From: an uncultured Catenibacterium sp.
GTDB taxonomy: Bacteria; Bacillota_I; Bacilli_A; Erysipelotrichales; Coprobacillaceae
NCBI GenBank assembly: GCA_900764725.1
Contig: CAAFPB010000202.1
Location: 1 to 54,996 of the forward strand
Direction of reading: 5' to 3'
Length of the DNA stretch: 54,996 nucleotides
The translations under genes and the position numbers were made by a program. Shown in pieces: positions 46,616 to 54,662 of the stretch. The notes beneath the pieces were generated by a model. It worked only from the letters and a program-made list of their open reading frames with translations. It was not told the DNA's origin and ran no database searches. Position 1 is the stretch's first letter, and each line of letters begins with the position of its first letter.

Positions 46616-47107
46616 TTACTTATAAGAAAGAACTTGTGCATTTGCTATACGAGTAATAGTAGGAACTGCATCAGAAAGAATTGTACCTTGAATAACAACC
46701 CATCCTCCTTCATACTTAATATACACTTTACCTGTTTGTGTATCAATAACATGACCACCAACAGCCATACTGCCAAATGTACTATCAAGCCAAGTAGTTG
46801 TATCTTCAGAAACACCATCAATGGTTCTAATTTCAAAAGAACCGCCTCCACCAGCAGATTGTTTTTCAACAAAAGTAGTTACATTAGTAGGATTCCAATA
46901 TTCTTTAAGAACAGAACCTACTTTAACAGCTACTGTTACACCAAGCGGAATATTACCTTGATAAATTTCCGCAACAGCACGTCTGGCTACCTCAAGACTT
47001 CCATGAGGACCATAAGCTGCATTAGCATTAGGAAGAAATGAATCAGATGCGCCTGTAGCATCAGGATTATTCATTCTTATTCCATTAGATAAATTTAATG
47101 TTGCCAT
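46616..47107 (-). CDS. Short fibre-like virion protein, 163 aa
   Basis: The segment YGPHGSLEVARRAVAEIYQGNIPLGVTVAVKVGSVLKEYWNP is a motif found in fibre and appendage proteins of Bacteroidales phages. A Gly-rich linker (SAGGGGS) and a beta-rich C-terminus follow. The gene is packed between the Ig-like 302-aa protein and the GH16 fibre with 1-4 base gaps, so it probably serves as an adaptor or tip in the same appendage. It is richer in G+C than its neighbours, which suggests high expression. Confidence 0.65.
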   Translation of the reverse strand: MATLNLSNGIRMNNPDATGASDSFLPNANAAYGPHGSLEVARRAVAEIYQGNIPLGVTVAVKVGSVLKEYWNPTNVTTFVEKQSAGGGGSFEIRTIDGVSEDTTTWLDSTFGSMAVGGHVIDTQTGKVYIKYEGGWVVIQGTILSDAVPTITRIANAQVLSYK

Positions 47108-47108
47108 A

Positions 47109-48017
47109 TTAACTAATTGTTACTTTAAGATTAATTTCGATATTAACAAAATATACAAATTTATAAAATTCATAAGTAGTTCCATCAATAGTAGTTGTTT
47201 GTATTTCTTGCAAACGTTTATTATTATAACCTTGTTTAGGATTATAAAAATAATCACCATTCATATCGGCATTATCTATAACAAGAGATTTGCCTTTTGG
47301 TATTGCAAACCAAACAACCTTTGTTGGAGTAGGAAGTCTACTAATAGAAGAACTTGTAGTTTTTTGACCAATAATAATACTATTAATTGTAGCATCTTCA
47401 TTAGTACCATAATAATTATAAATAACAATTTGCTTTTTACGACAAGTTATAGTATAGTTATTAGATTTATAAACATTTCCATCATTATCTTCAATCTGAG
47501 CATAGAAAGTATAACTATGACCTTCAACAACTTCTAATGGAACATCAATAAACTTTTGTGGAGAAGTAAGTCCAAGACCTTCTTGTATAACCTCCCCCGT
47601 AGAGGTAAGAATCTTTAAACTATCAGCTTTAGCTTCTTTTCCATTAGTAATAGTAAATGTGGCAGTATTAATTTGAAGAGTTTGTGAACCTTCACAATTA
47701 CCAATATTAAGTTTAAAATTAGTAATTGAAGGATAAGCAGTTTCTACACAATCACATCTAAAGTCAAGTTGAATATTAATATAATACATTAGTAATTGAG
47801 CTTTTTTCTCTTCACCAAGATTATAAGCTGCACAAGCAGCTTGAAACATATTCCAACAGTTAATAATATTTTTATTAACTCCTCGACATGTAGAACCACA
47901 ATCTTTTAAAATATCTATTCCTAAATCACTAAGTTTAATAAGTAGCTTTTCATAAATGCACTTATACTTCTCAGGAATTACACAATAAATATATTTTCCG
48001 TTTGCGTCTTTATCCAT
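47109..48017 (-). CDS. Virion appendage protein with Ig-like domain, 302 aa
   Basis: The N-terminal third is helical and Cys-rich (CGSTCRGVNK, CWNMFQAACAAYN, DFRCDCVET). An Ig/FN3-like domain follows at about 90-190 (SITNFKLNIGN...GHSYTFYAQIEDNDGNVYKSNNYTITC), then a beta-rich C-terminus. It is the first of four consecutive appendage genes and probably links the appendage to the particle. Residues LTSTGEV are encoded by one of the GC-rich dispersed elements. The precise position in the virion is not known. Confidence 0.65.
   Translation of the reverse strand: MDKDANGKYIYCVIPEKYKCIYEKLLIKLSDLGIDILKDCGSTCRGVNKNIINCWNMFQAACAAYNLGEEKKAQLLMYYINIQLDFRCDCVETAYPSITNFKLNIGNCEGSQTLQINTATFTITNGKEAKADSLKILTSTGEVIQEGLGLTSPQKFIDVPLEVVEGHSYTFYAQIEDNDGNVYKSNNYTITCRKKQIVIYNYYGTNEDATINSIIIGQKTTSSSISRLPTPTKVVWFAIPKGKSLVIDNADMNGDYFYNPKQGYNNKRLQEIQTTTIDGTTYEFYKFVYFVNIEINLKVTIS
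47593..47605 (-). repeat. GC-rich dispersed element, copy 10
   Basis: TCCCCCGTAGAGG inside the 302-aa Ig-like gene. Encodes T-S-T-G-E. Confidence 0.85.
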
Positions 48018-48053
48018 ATCAATATTTGTTTATTATCAATGAATATTATTTTA

Positions 48054-48284
48054 TTATTCAGCAAAAATATAATTTAATGAAATAGTATTATATGTGCTAT
48101 CATTATTTTCAATTTGTTCATCAGTAAATTTATTAGCATCATTATCTTGCATTCTATTAAGAATATTCATAGCATTTAAATTACAAATTGATTCATTAGT
48201 GATAGCAAAACCACTATTACTGGCATTTACTAAATTGCAAGCACCAATAATAAGTTTCTTTTGAACATCCTCATAATTTAGCAT
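48054..48284 (-). CDS. Small protein of unknown function, 76 aa
   Basis: This is a mostly helical, soluble 76-residue protein (MLNYEDVQKKLIIGACNLVNASNSG...). It starts 3 bases after the 188-aa gene and has codon usage like its neighbours, which supports a real gene. I recognise no motif. It may be an appendage or neck accessory protein. Confidence 0.55.
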   Translation of the reverse strand: MLNYEDVQKKLIIGACNLVNASNSGFAITNESICNLNAMNILNRMQDNDANKFTDEQIENNDSTYNTISLNYIFAE

Positions 48285-48287
48285 AAT

Positions 48288-48854
48288 TTATTTTATAATA
48301 TTATTTGAAATATAAGTTCCGTAAGATTGAAATTTAAAAGTAATTTTATTAGTGAAAGATACTATTCTATCTTCTTTAGAAAGGGAAGTATTATATATAA
48401 CATTTGTAATATCATCTTCTATTTCTTTAACCCATTCTTTTTTAAGAAATTCAGAACATCTAATGTTATTAACTTTATATAAATATAAAGTAGCATAAGT
48501 AGTATAATATTCAGCATTTACAATATTATGAATATTAGATATAATACCTTCTTTATTATTATTTATATGATTATTTACTATTGTTGCTGCAACAAAAGCA
48601 GTAAGTCTCATTGCAGATGAAGAAAGAGTATCATTGATAGCAATTTTACATTTTTCTTTATCTTTGTCAACAATATTTTTAGTAATGTCTTCAAGAAAAG
48701 AAGCAATAGAATTTATAGATTTTGTTAATTCAGTACTAAGTTTTATAGTATTAGCTTCTTTCTTAGTTTCCATCCATTTAGTAATAATTAAATATATAGC
48801 AACGACTATTGCAGGTGCTATACCTTGTTGTAGAGCTTCTAATATAGAATCCAT
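48288..48854 (-). CDS. Membrane-anchored small protein, 188 aa
   Basis: One N-terminal transmembrane helix (GIAPAIVVAIYLIITKW, residues about 11-27) is followed by a soluble, helical Lys/Asn-rich domain. This is a spanin- or holin-like topology, but the length and place among structural genes leave the role open. It starts 13 bases after a terminator-like hairpin, so its mRNA probably comes from read-through. Confidence 0.55.
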   Translation of the reverse strand: MDSILEALQQGIAPAIVVAIYLIITKWMETKKEANTIKLSTELTKSINSIASFLEDITKNIVDKDKEKCKIAINDTLSSSAMRLTAFVAATIVNNHINNNKEGIISNIHNIVNAEYYTTYATLYLYKVNNIRCSEFLKKEWVKEIEDDITNVIYNTSLSKEDRIVSFTNKITFKFQSYGTYISNNIIK

Positions 48855-48866
48855 AAAACCATTAAC

Positions 48867-48913
48867 AGAAAAAGGAGTTACTGATATTACATAGTAACAT
48901 CAATAACCCCTTT
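48867..48913 (-). terminator. Terminator-like hairpin after the 302-aa capsid-block gene
   Basis: A long imperfect stem (AAAGGAGTTACTGAT... against ...ATCAATAACCCCTTT) with an ATAG loop is followed on the minus strand by TTTTT. The next gene starts only 13 bases beyond it, so termination must be partial or the following gene is read from upstream at lower level. Confidence 0.75.
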
Positions 48914-48937
48914 AACTATAGTTATAAGTTAAACAGC

Positions 48938-49846
48938 TTATACGTTAGTATCTGCACTTGCTTTTGTTTCTGCTTCTGCTTGTCCAGCAAGACCTTTACA
49001 AACAGTTTCAAAAGCTGCAATACCTGTTGCTCCAGTAGGGAAGGCAACTTGAATAATCTGATTAACTACCTCATCACGAGTTCTTACATCACGAGGTTCA
49101 GCAAAACGTAGAGTAAATATTGTGAAGCCTGCATCAGCAGTATCATTACCCTTCAAAGGATTGAGAGGATAATTAGGATACAGATAATAATAAGCATCAC
49201 GATAAGTATACTCAAATCCAGCATCTGCAGCAGCTTTATCTGCAAGGTCAGATACATACTTTGAATCACCATAAGCAGGAATACCTTGGGTAGTTACTGT
49301 AACGGTCTGACCAAAAAGAAGGTCTGCACCAATAACAGCATAATCAACGCCGGCAGCATCTGCTGTAATAGTAATCTTTGTAGTTTCTGCTTTTGCTGTA
49401 ACACCAGAACCAACATTGTTGTTAATCGCTTCTGCAAGTTTCTTTGCAAGGTCGGCAGCAGTTGTAGTAGTGTCTTTAATGTGAACCATTGCAGTCCACT
49501 TATTACGCTCATTAAACTTAACGCCTTTAAGAGCAACAATCAAACTGTAATCACCAACTTGTGTTGGAGCAGAAATTGTAGTCTCAGCAACAAACTTTGT
49601 AGCGGCAGAATACTCTCCCTTAACATAACTAAAGTTATTCTTAAAAATAGGAAGAACAATTGGACCACCATTATTAACAGAACGACCAAGAACAAGCATA
49701 GCCTCTTTTGCAAATTCAGTGCCTTTAGTAGATGCAGTAAGAACTCCATCCTTATTGTAGAAGACACCAACAGCACCAGCAGCAACAGCGTTCAAGTCAG
49801 CACCTGTAGCATATGCACCGGTACCAGCCAAAATAAATTGTCGCAT
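48938..49846 (-). CDS. Abundant virion structural protein (auxiliary capsid candidate), 302 aa
   Basis: The start MRQFILAGTGAYATGADLNAVAAGAVGVFYNKDG leads an Ala/Val/Thr-rich, beta-rich protein without Cys. Its codon use is richer in G+C than the neighbouring genes, like the major capsid protein, which points to very high expression. A terminator follows directly. Both features suggest a major particle component, for example an auxiliary or decoration protein of the capsid. A tail-tube or sheath-like fold cannot be excluded, although crAss-like phages have short tails. Confidence 0.7.
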   Translation of the reverse strand: MRQFILAGTGAYATGADLNAVAAGAVGVFYNKDGVLTASTKGTEFAKEAMLVLGRSVNNGGPIVLPIFKNNFSYVKGEYSAATKFVAETTISAPTQVGDYSLIVALKGVKFNERNKWTAMVHIKDTTTTAADLAKKLAEAINNNVGSGVTAKAETTKITITADAAGVDYAVIGADLLFGQTVTVTTQGIPAYGDSKYVSDLADKAAADAGFEYTYRDAYYYLYPNYPLNPLKGNDTADAGFTIFTLRFAEPRDVRTRDEVVNQIIQVAFPTGATGIAAFETVCKGLAGQAEAETKASADTNV

Positions 49847-49870
49847 ATTATCTAAAATACATTTAAATTA

Positions 49871-50542
49871 TTATTGTCCAGTAATAGCTTGTGAAGTAGC
49901 AGCAACTGATTTAAAGAACTTAGAAACAGCAAGCTCGACAATCTCACTATGAAGATAATCTGGCAAATCACAATTAACACGCTCTGCCTCATTCCTGCTA
50001 TATTTGACAACAGCAGGATTTGCTATATATTTAACAATAATAGCTTTAGGCTTATGCGATTCACTATTAATAAATACCTTTAAATATTCAGAATTATGTT
50101 CATCACTAAACATAGAACAAATAGGATAATCCCAAGATGCACCATTTAGAACATCATTCAATGTTTCTTCAAGCTTATCTCCATCGATAAATCTACATTT
50201 ATATTCACTATCATTATTATCATAACAAATAGCGAAAGAAGTATAAAGAAATACATTGTCTAACTGACTAAGTTGAATATCTTTAGTGACATCCGTTATA
50301 GTTATTTCTTTTCTTCTATATAGAGTACGCAAAGCATTAATAGGAGAAACAAAGTTATTTTGAATAGAAACTCTGTTTGGAAAAGCAGTCTTCGTATTCT
50401 CCATAACAATAGAACGAGCTTTCTCAACAATCGCCATGTTAAGAAATACATCAATGGACTCTGATAGAATACCACGAACATCTTGCATACCTACTTGCTG
50501 TCCAACCGTTCTAAACATTTCGTGCATCTGAGGAATTTCCAT
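49871..50542 (-). CDS. Conserved virion structural protein, 223 aa
   Basis: A helical N-terminus (MHEMFRTVGQQVGMQDVRGILSESIDVFLNMAIVEKARSIV) is followed by a mixed alpha/beta domain with a Cys-containing core. Its place two genes after the major capsid protein in a tight operon suggests a head-completion or adaptor protein. No enzyme motif is seen. Confidence 0.65.
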   Translation of the reverse strand: MEIPQMHEMFRTVGQQVGMQDVRGILSESIDVFLNMAIVEKARSIVMENTKTAFPNRVSIQNNFVSPINALRTLYRRKEITITDVTKDIQLSQLDNVFLYTSFAICYDNNDSEYKCRFIDGDKLEETLNDVLNGASWDYPICSMFSDEHNSEYLKVFINSESHKPKAIIVKYIANPAVVKYSRNEAERVNCDLPDYLHSEIVELAVSKFFKSVAATSQAITGQ

Positions 50543-50543
50543 A

Positions 50544-51695
50544 TTAAATATTCTTTAGTTTATTATAAAGAGCATTTACAATAGAAGCATTCTCTGCGTT
50601 TTTAAACCAAGCAACAGCTTCATTCATATTTGCTCCAATGAACTCTCCTTCAGGAGAAGTTATATTCTGATTATACTGCGAACGAATAAGTTCTCCACGA
50701 GCAATAAGATTTTCAATAGTAGCAATAAGTTTAACATCCTTATTCGCATAGATTTTGTTAAACTTAATAGGGTTTTCTGAACTAAACTTATCAAGCTTAA
50801 TTTCTCTTTCAAGTCTATCTTCTGCAAGAGAAGAAATAACAGGCATGTTGTTTGCAACACAATATTGTGTATAAACAGCATCAAATAGAGAAGTATCAGC
50901 AAGACAAGCAACATAGTTAGACTTAGCCTTAGTAACTTCAGTACGATACTTTCTTAGCTTTTCAGCTTCTTTTTGTTCATCTTTAATATAGAAACGAATG
51001 TTGCTATCACTATTAATAAGAGCTAAATCTTTAGCAATGTCACTATACAAAAGACAATGACGATACATAAGATAATCATCCACATTTATAGGATAACCAA
51101 GTTTACATTTCGTTCCTTCAAGAACATTAAGACGAGTAATCTTTTCATTAAGAGCGTCTTTAAGTCCTTTGATTGTTTGACGGTTAGCAAGCTGATAAGT
51201 ACTTTCAATTTTATCTTCTTCTGCTTTAACTTTAAAATAGTCAGACTTATGATAGTAATGGAAACTAACATTAAATGTTCGACCAAGCTCGTCAACAGAT
51301 ATACGAATATTATTCAAATATTGTTTAACTCGCATTATAAAATTAGGGTCAGAAGGAGAAAGACCAATAATGTTTGGGAAATATGTATCAACCTCTTCTT
51401 TATTTGCAGAGAGAATACGTGACGCATGAATACTGCTTCCAATATAATCTTTACGCTTAGGAAGAACTTTATCATTAGCCTTACGATAAAGACTATAATT
51501 CTTAACAAGCATAATGGTTACTTTACGAACATCAGTATATTCTTCATCAGTTATATTTTCAGAAACGGCATCAGCAGGTTTTGTTTCTGTTTCCTCCCCC
51601 GTAGAGGTAGTCTTATTGTCAACATCCTGTTCACCCTTTTCAGCTTTAGGATTAGAAAACCCAAATTGAGTGCCTTTGGCAGAATTATCATTCAT
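50544..51695 (-). CDS. Conserved virion structural protein next to the major capsid gene, 383 aa
   Basis: The N-terminal 60 residues are acidic and disordered (EETETKPADAVSENITDEEY), then the chain is helical with a coiled-coil part (KDEQKEAEKLRKYRTEVTKAKS). It follows the capsid gene by 20 bases and is one base from the next gene. The TSTGEE segment at its N-terminus is encoded by a GC-rich dispersed element. Candidates are a capsid-interior, head-vertex or head-tail protein; conservation pattern and position support a structural role, not a specific one. Confidence 0.65.
   Translation of the reverse strand: MNDNSAKGTQFGFSNPKAEKGEQDVDNKTTSTGEETETKPADAVSENITDEEYTDVRKVTIMLVKNYSLYRKANDKVLPKRKDYIGSSIHASRILSANKEEVDTYFPNIIGLSPSDPNFIMRVKQYLNNIRISVDELGRTFNVSFHYYHKSDYFKVKAEEDKIESTYQLANRQTIKGLKDALNEKITRLNVLEGTKCKLGYPINVDDYLMYRHCLLYSDIAKDLALINSDSNIRFYIKDEQKEAEKLRKYRTEVTKAKSNYVACLADTSLFDAVYTQYCVANNMPVISSLAEDRLEREIKLDKFSSENPIKFNKIYANKDVKLIATIENLIARGELIRSQYNQNITSPEGEFIGANMNEAVAWFKNAENASIVNALYNKLKNI
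51595..51607 (-). repeat. GC-rich dispersed element, copy 11
   Basis: TCCCCCGTAGAGG inside the 383-aa structural gene. Encodes T-S-T-G-E in the disordered N-terminus. Confidence 0.85.
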
Positions 51696-51715
51696 TGTTT
51701 TATTATTTTAAAGTT

Positions 51716-53188
51716 TTACAATACACACTTCAACATGAACATCTTATTCGAGTTGTCAACTTGTAGACCAAGAGAAGATTTAACTTCATAACGTGCGTGG
51801 TCAACATCAGTTGCAGCATGGTTAGTATTAGGAAGACCCCAGCAAGCTGGAATATCAGTCATACCCTCAATAACCTTTGCCTTATAAGTTTGTCCCTTTT
51901 GACGAACCATACGAACATTACGATGACCATCATAAGAACTAAAGTCAATAAAGCAAGCTTGGTGAGAAGTAATAGGAAGACCGGAACGAGGATGAATCAT
52001 ACCATTTTGCTTAGCTGCTTCTGCAATAGTACCCTTATCAAAGAAAGAACAATGCTTTGCAGTAATAGTGTGACCATCAACTGTCTTATACTTACGGAAG
52101 TAAGCACCATATTCAAGATTGTCACCAGAGCCTTGAATCTCTTTATCTCCAAGAGGAGTAAGGAAACCATTCTCTTTAGCATCAATCTTCATAGCCTCAT
52201 CGAAATCTTCAAGGAAACCTTTACCGCCCATGAACACAATGTTCATTGTACCAGTATCAGTATCTCTATCAAGAACATCACCAACTGTACGCTTAATCTT
52301 ATTCAGAGTAAGATATTCACCATAAGTATCATAGTTAGACTCACGGCAAATCTCAAGCATACCAGAAGTATGAGGAATTGGCTTACCATTGTCACGGTCT
52401 TTAAGAAGAACTTCACCGTTAGTATTACGATTATACTCTGCCATCCACAGACGTTCCTCATTCATAACGCGCATGTTCAAGTTGAACTGTCGCATCTCTT
52501 CGTTAATCCAAAGCTTAGAACTACCTCCACCCTTTGTCTTAAACTCATATTCAGTAATGACATTAGCAAGGTTACCAGCAATTTCCTTAGAATAACGTTG
52601 GAACTCAAGCTGAGAAGTCATCTTAGCAGGACCCATAGAATTACTACGATTTCCCTTAGAATATGACTCAGAAACAGTAGGAGCAGACATACTCCAATAC
52701 TTGCCCTTAGCAAGCATTTCAGGGTCTACATAAGCATTAGGATTAGGAGAAGTAAGTTTCAAAATATAACCATATCCGTGAGCACTCTCACCAAGGTCTT
52801 TTTGAATACGAACTTGAGTCTTTCCGTCAGGTGCAATAAGACCATATTGCTCAATAAACCAATGAGTACTAAAGTGAACTTCAAACTCAGCACCACCAAG
52901 ACCAGGCTTAGTATTAGCTGTATTAAAGTAAGTTACCATATCGGTAAACTTCATACGACCCATAGTATTCCAAGTCCATTGAACAGTTGCAATATCAACA
53001 GTACCAGAACTACCTTGACCCTCTGTCAAAAATGACAATGGGAAACGGTCATCATCCATACCATAATTATAAGTAAGGAAAGAATTAATCTCCACAGGTT
53101 TTTGAAGTTGAAGATAAGCAATGCTCTCTTCATTAGAATAGCCTCTATCCTCAAATTTGCCCTGTGATAGAACACGCATCTTATACAT
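51716..53188 (-). CDS. Major capsid protein, crAss-like, 490 aa
   Basis: The sequence MYKMRVLSQGKFEDRGYSNEESIAYLQLQKPVEINSFL, with RFPLSFLTEGQGS, GTVDIATVQWTWNTMGRM and KLWINEEMRQFNL..RVMNEERLWMAEYNRN, is the crAss-like major capsid protein. This is an HK97-fold protein; the length matches the usual 490-510 aa. It forms the icosahedral shell. The gene uses more G/C-ending codons than most of the window, consistent with being the most expressed gene. ATG 53179 (MRVLSQGK) is an alternative start three codons in. A scaffold-like gene precedes it by 15 bases. Confidence 0.95.
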   Translation of the reverse strand: MYKMRVLSQGKFEDRGYSNEESIAYLQLQKPVEINSFLTYNYGMDDDRFPLSFLTEGQGSSGTVDIATVQWTWNTMGRMKFTDMVTYFNTANTKPGLGGAEFEVHFSTHWFIEQYGLIAPDGKTQVRIQKDLGESAHGYGYILKLTSPNPNAYVDPEMLAKGKYWSMSAPTVSESYSKGNRSNSMGPAKMTSQLEFQRYSKEIAGNLANVITEYEFKTKGGGSSKLWINEEMRQFNLNMRVMNEERLWMAEYNRNTNGEVLLKDRDNGKPIPHTSGMLEICRESNYDTYGEYLTLNKIKRTVGDVLDRDTDTGTMNIVFMGGKGFLEDFDEAMKIDAKENGFLTPLGDKEIQGSGDNLEYGAYFRKYKTVDGHTITAKHCSFFDKGTIAEAAKQNGMIHPRSGLPITSHQACFIDFSSYDGHRNVRMVRQKGQTYKAKVIEGMTDIPACWGLPNTNHAATDVDHARYEVKSSLGLQVDNSNKMFMLKCVL

Positions 53189-53203
53189 AATAAAATCTTT
53201 TAA

Positions 53204-54484
53204 TTAACTATAACCTAAATCTATATCTTTATTTTGTTTATTAGTAGTATTAGGTTTGCTAATTCTAATAGTTGATTGTTTATTTTCTTTAGCTCTTAAT
53301 TTAAGTTTTGTAACTTGTTTCTCATTAATAGCCATATCAACAAGATTAGAATAATTGCCACCAACAAATTTAAGATAAGCGCGAAGAATATTATCATCTC
53401 TTAGTGTTTCAGGAGTTTCAGCTTCAAGGTCACGCTGATAAGCAGACTTGCCTTCATTGTCTACAAGATAAATGTAGTTAAAAAAGTCTTTAGGAGTACA
53501 AGCAACCTTTTGTCCATTTCTATTAACAATAATAGATTCTGGAATTTGATAGCCAGCAATCTTTTTAGACTGAATTACATTATAAACATCTTCCCAATAT
53601 TCTTGCTCTTGTTTAGCTTGCTCTTCTTCTTGTTCTTGAGCTTGTTTTGCAAGATTATCACGATATTGTTCATCAGCTTCTTGAAGGGCTTGAAGTTCTT
53701 CTTTCGCAGTAGCAAGAAGTGTACCTGATGTTTTAAGATATTGAATGTAATTGTTTACATCACCTTTTTGACCACGCTCCTCCCACGCAGTTTTAATAAT
53801 AGCTTCTTGTTGAGCCTCATTACTATCGTCAATCGTTATACCAGACCTATCGGGAAGTTGTCCGAAACCCTCAAGCGAATTTCCGTTGGCAATATAGTAA
53901 TTAATAACATCCGGAAGAATAGGATACTTTTGGAAAAGTCCATTAATAGCAGCAGTAGTTGTTTCCTCTTTAGCAGACTCTATTACAGCATTAACATAAT
54001 TTTTTACACCATCAGCAGAGTTATCAAATTTTATAACCTTTTCGTTGTCATCTGTTATTTCAACACCAATAGCATCTTGAATAGCATCAATAGAAATTGT
54101 GTTGCTGTCATTAGTTTCATCAACCTTATCAAAAGATTTAATCCACTCTTGAACATCTTTAGCTTCCTTATAGATGTTTCCATTAGCATCAAGAACATTG
54201 CCTTTATCGTCAACAGTATATTTCTCATCTCCTATTTCAAGAGAAGAACCAGCTTCGAGAACAATACCTTGTTCTTCTTGTTGTTCCTGTTTGTTTTCAG
54301 GTTTTTGTTCTTCATGTTGTTCACTATCAGAATTGTCATTAACATCTTCAGCAGAAACACCATTGGGGTTGTTTTCTATGCTACCATTAGTAAGATTTGT
54401 AGCATTAGAATCAACATTGTTTTCATTTGCAGCATTGGCATCATTGCCATTACCAACTGCACCATAACCAAAATCTAAGTCCAT
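53204..54484 (-). CDS. Scaffold-like acidic capsid assembly protein, 426 aa
   Basis: The first 90 residues are Asn/Asp/Glu/Gln-rich and disordered (NDANAANENNVDSN, then HEEQKPENKQEQQEEQ). A small beta domain follows (GDEKYTVDDKGNVLDANGNIYKEAKDVQEWIKSF). A long helical region has a coiled coil with repeated Gln/Glu (QAQEQEEEQAKQEQEYWEDV), and the C-terminus is basic. Acidic, coiled-coil composition and a place directly between portal and major capsid protein are typical of scaffolding proteins. No protease motif is visible. The scaffold role is inferred. Confidence 0.6.
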   Translation of the reverse strand: MDLDFGYGAVGNGNDANAANENNVDSNATNLTNGSIENNPNGVSAEDVNDNSDSEQHEEQKPENKQEQQEEQGIVLEAGSSLEIGDEKYTVDDKGNVLDANGNIYKEAKDVQEWIKSFDKVDETNDSNTISIDAIQDAIGVEITDDNEKVIKFDNSADGVKNYVNAVIESAKEETTTAAINGLFQKYPILPDVINYYIANGNSLEGFGQLPDRSGITIDDSNEAQQEAIIKTAWEERGQKGDVNNYIQYLKTSGTLLATAKEELQALQEADEQYRDNLAKQAQEQEEEQAKQEQEYWEDVYNVIQSKKIAGYQIPESIIVNRNGQKVACTPKDFFNYIYLVDNEGKSAYQRDLEAETPETLRDDNILRAYLKFVGGNYSNLVDMAINEKQVTKLKLRAKENKQSTIRISKPNTTNKQNKDIDLGYS

Positions 54485-54610
54485 GTTTATAAATATTTAA
54501 AAGTGTAACAATACTGCAATAATAACAATAATATTTAATATTTGCAACAATAACGGCAAGAATTTTATATACAAACTTTATTTTTTTTTCAAATAAGATT
54601 ACTGCTACTA
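54485..54610 (-). other. Leader region upstream of the scaffold-capsid unit
   Basis: Most of the gap between the portal and scaffold-like genes lies after a terminator, so a promoter for the capsid unit is expected here. The sequence is extremely AT-rich with several near-matches to the Bacteroidales -7 box and scattered TTTG/TTG trimers, but none with convincing spacing. No RNA gene or repeat is seen. Confidence 0.35.
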
Positions 54611-54653
54611 TAAAAATAAAAATTCCTGTTCTAAAAACATTAGAACAGGAACT
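54611..54653 (-). terminator. Rho-independent terminator after the portal gene
   Basis: A perfect 11-bp stem TTCCTGTTCTA/TAGAACAGGAA (54623-54633 with 54641-54651) is followed on the minus strand by a T-rich tract. It lies about 12 bases past the stop codon at 54663. Confidence 0.9.
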
Positions 54654-54662
54654 AATAACAAA

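Noticed and set aside
3085..51607. CRISPR array or regular spacer repeats
   Set aside because: The repeated GC-rich element is only 13-15 bp, lies kilobases apart at irregular distances, occurs in both orientations and is within genes.
3085..51607. The GC-rich element as a promoter
   Set aside because: It has no resemblance to the Bacteroidales TAnnTTTG box, sits inside genes and often faces against transcription.
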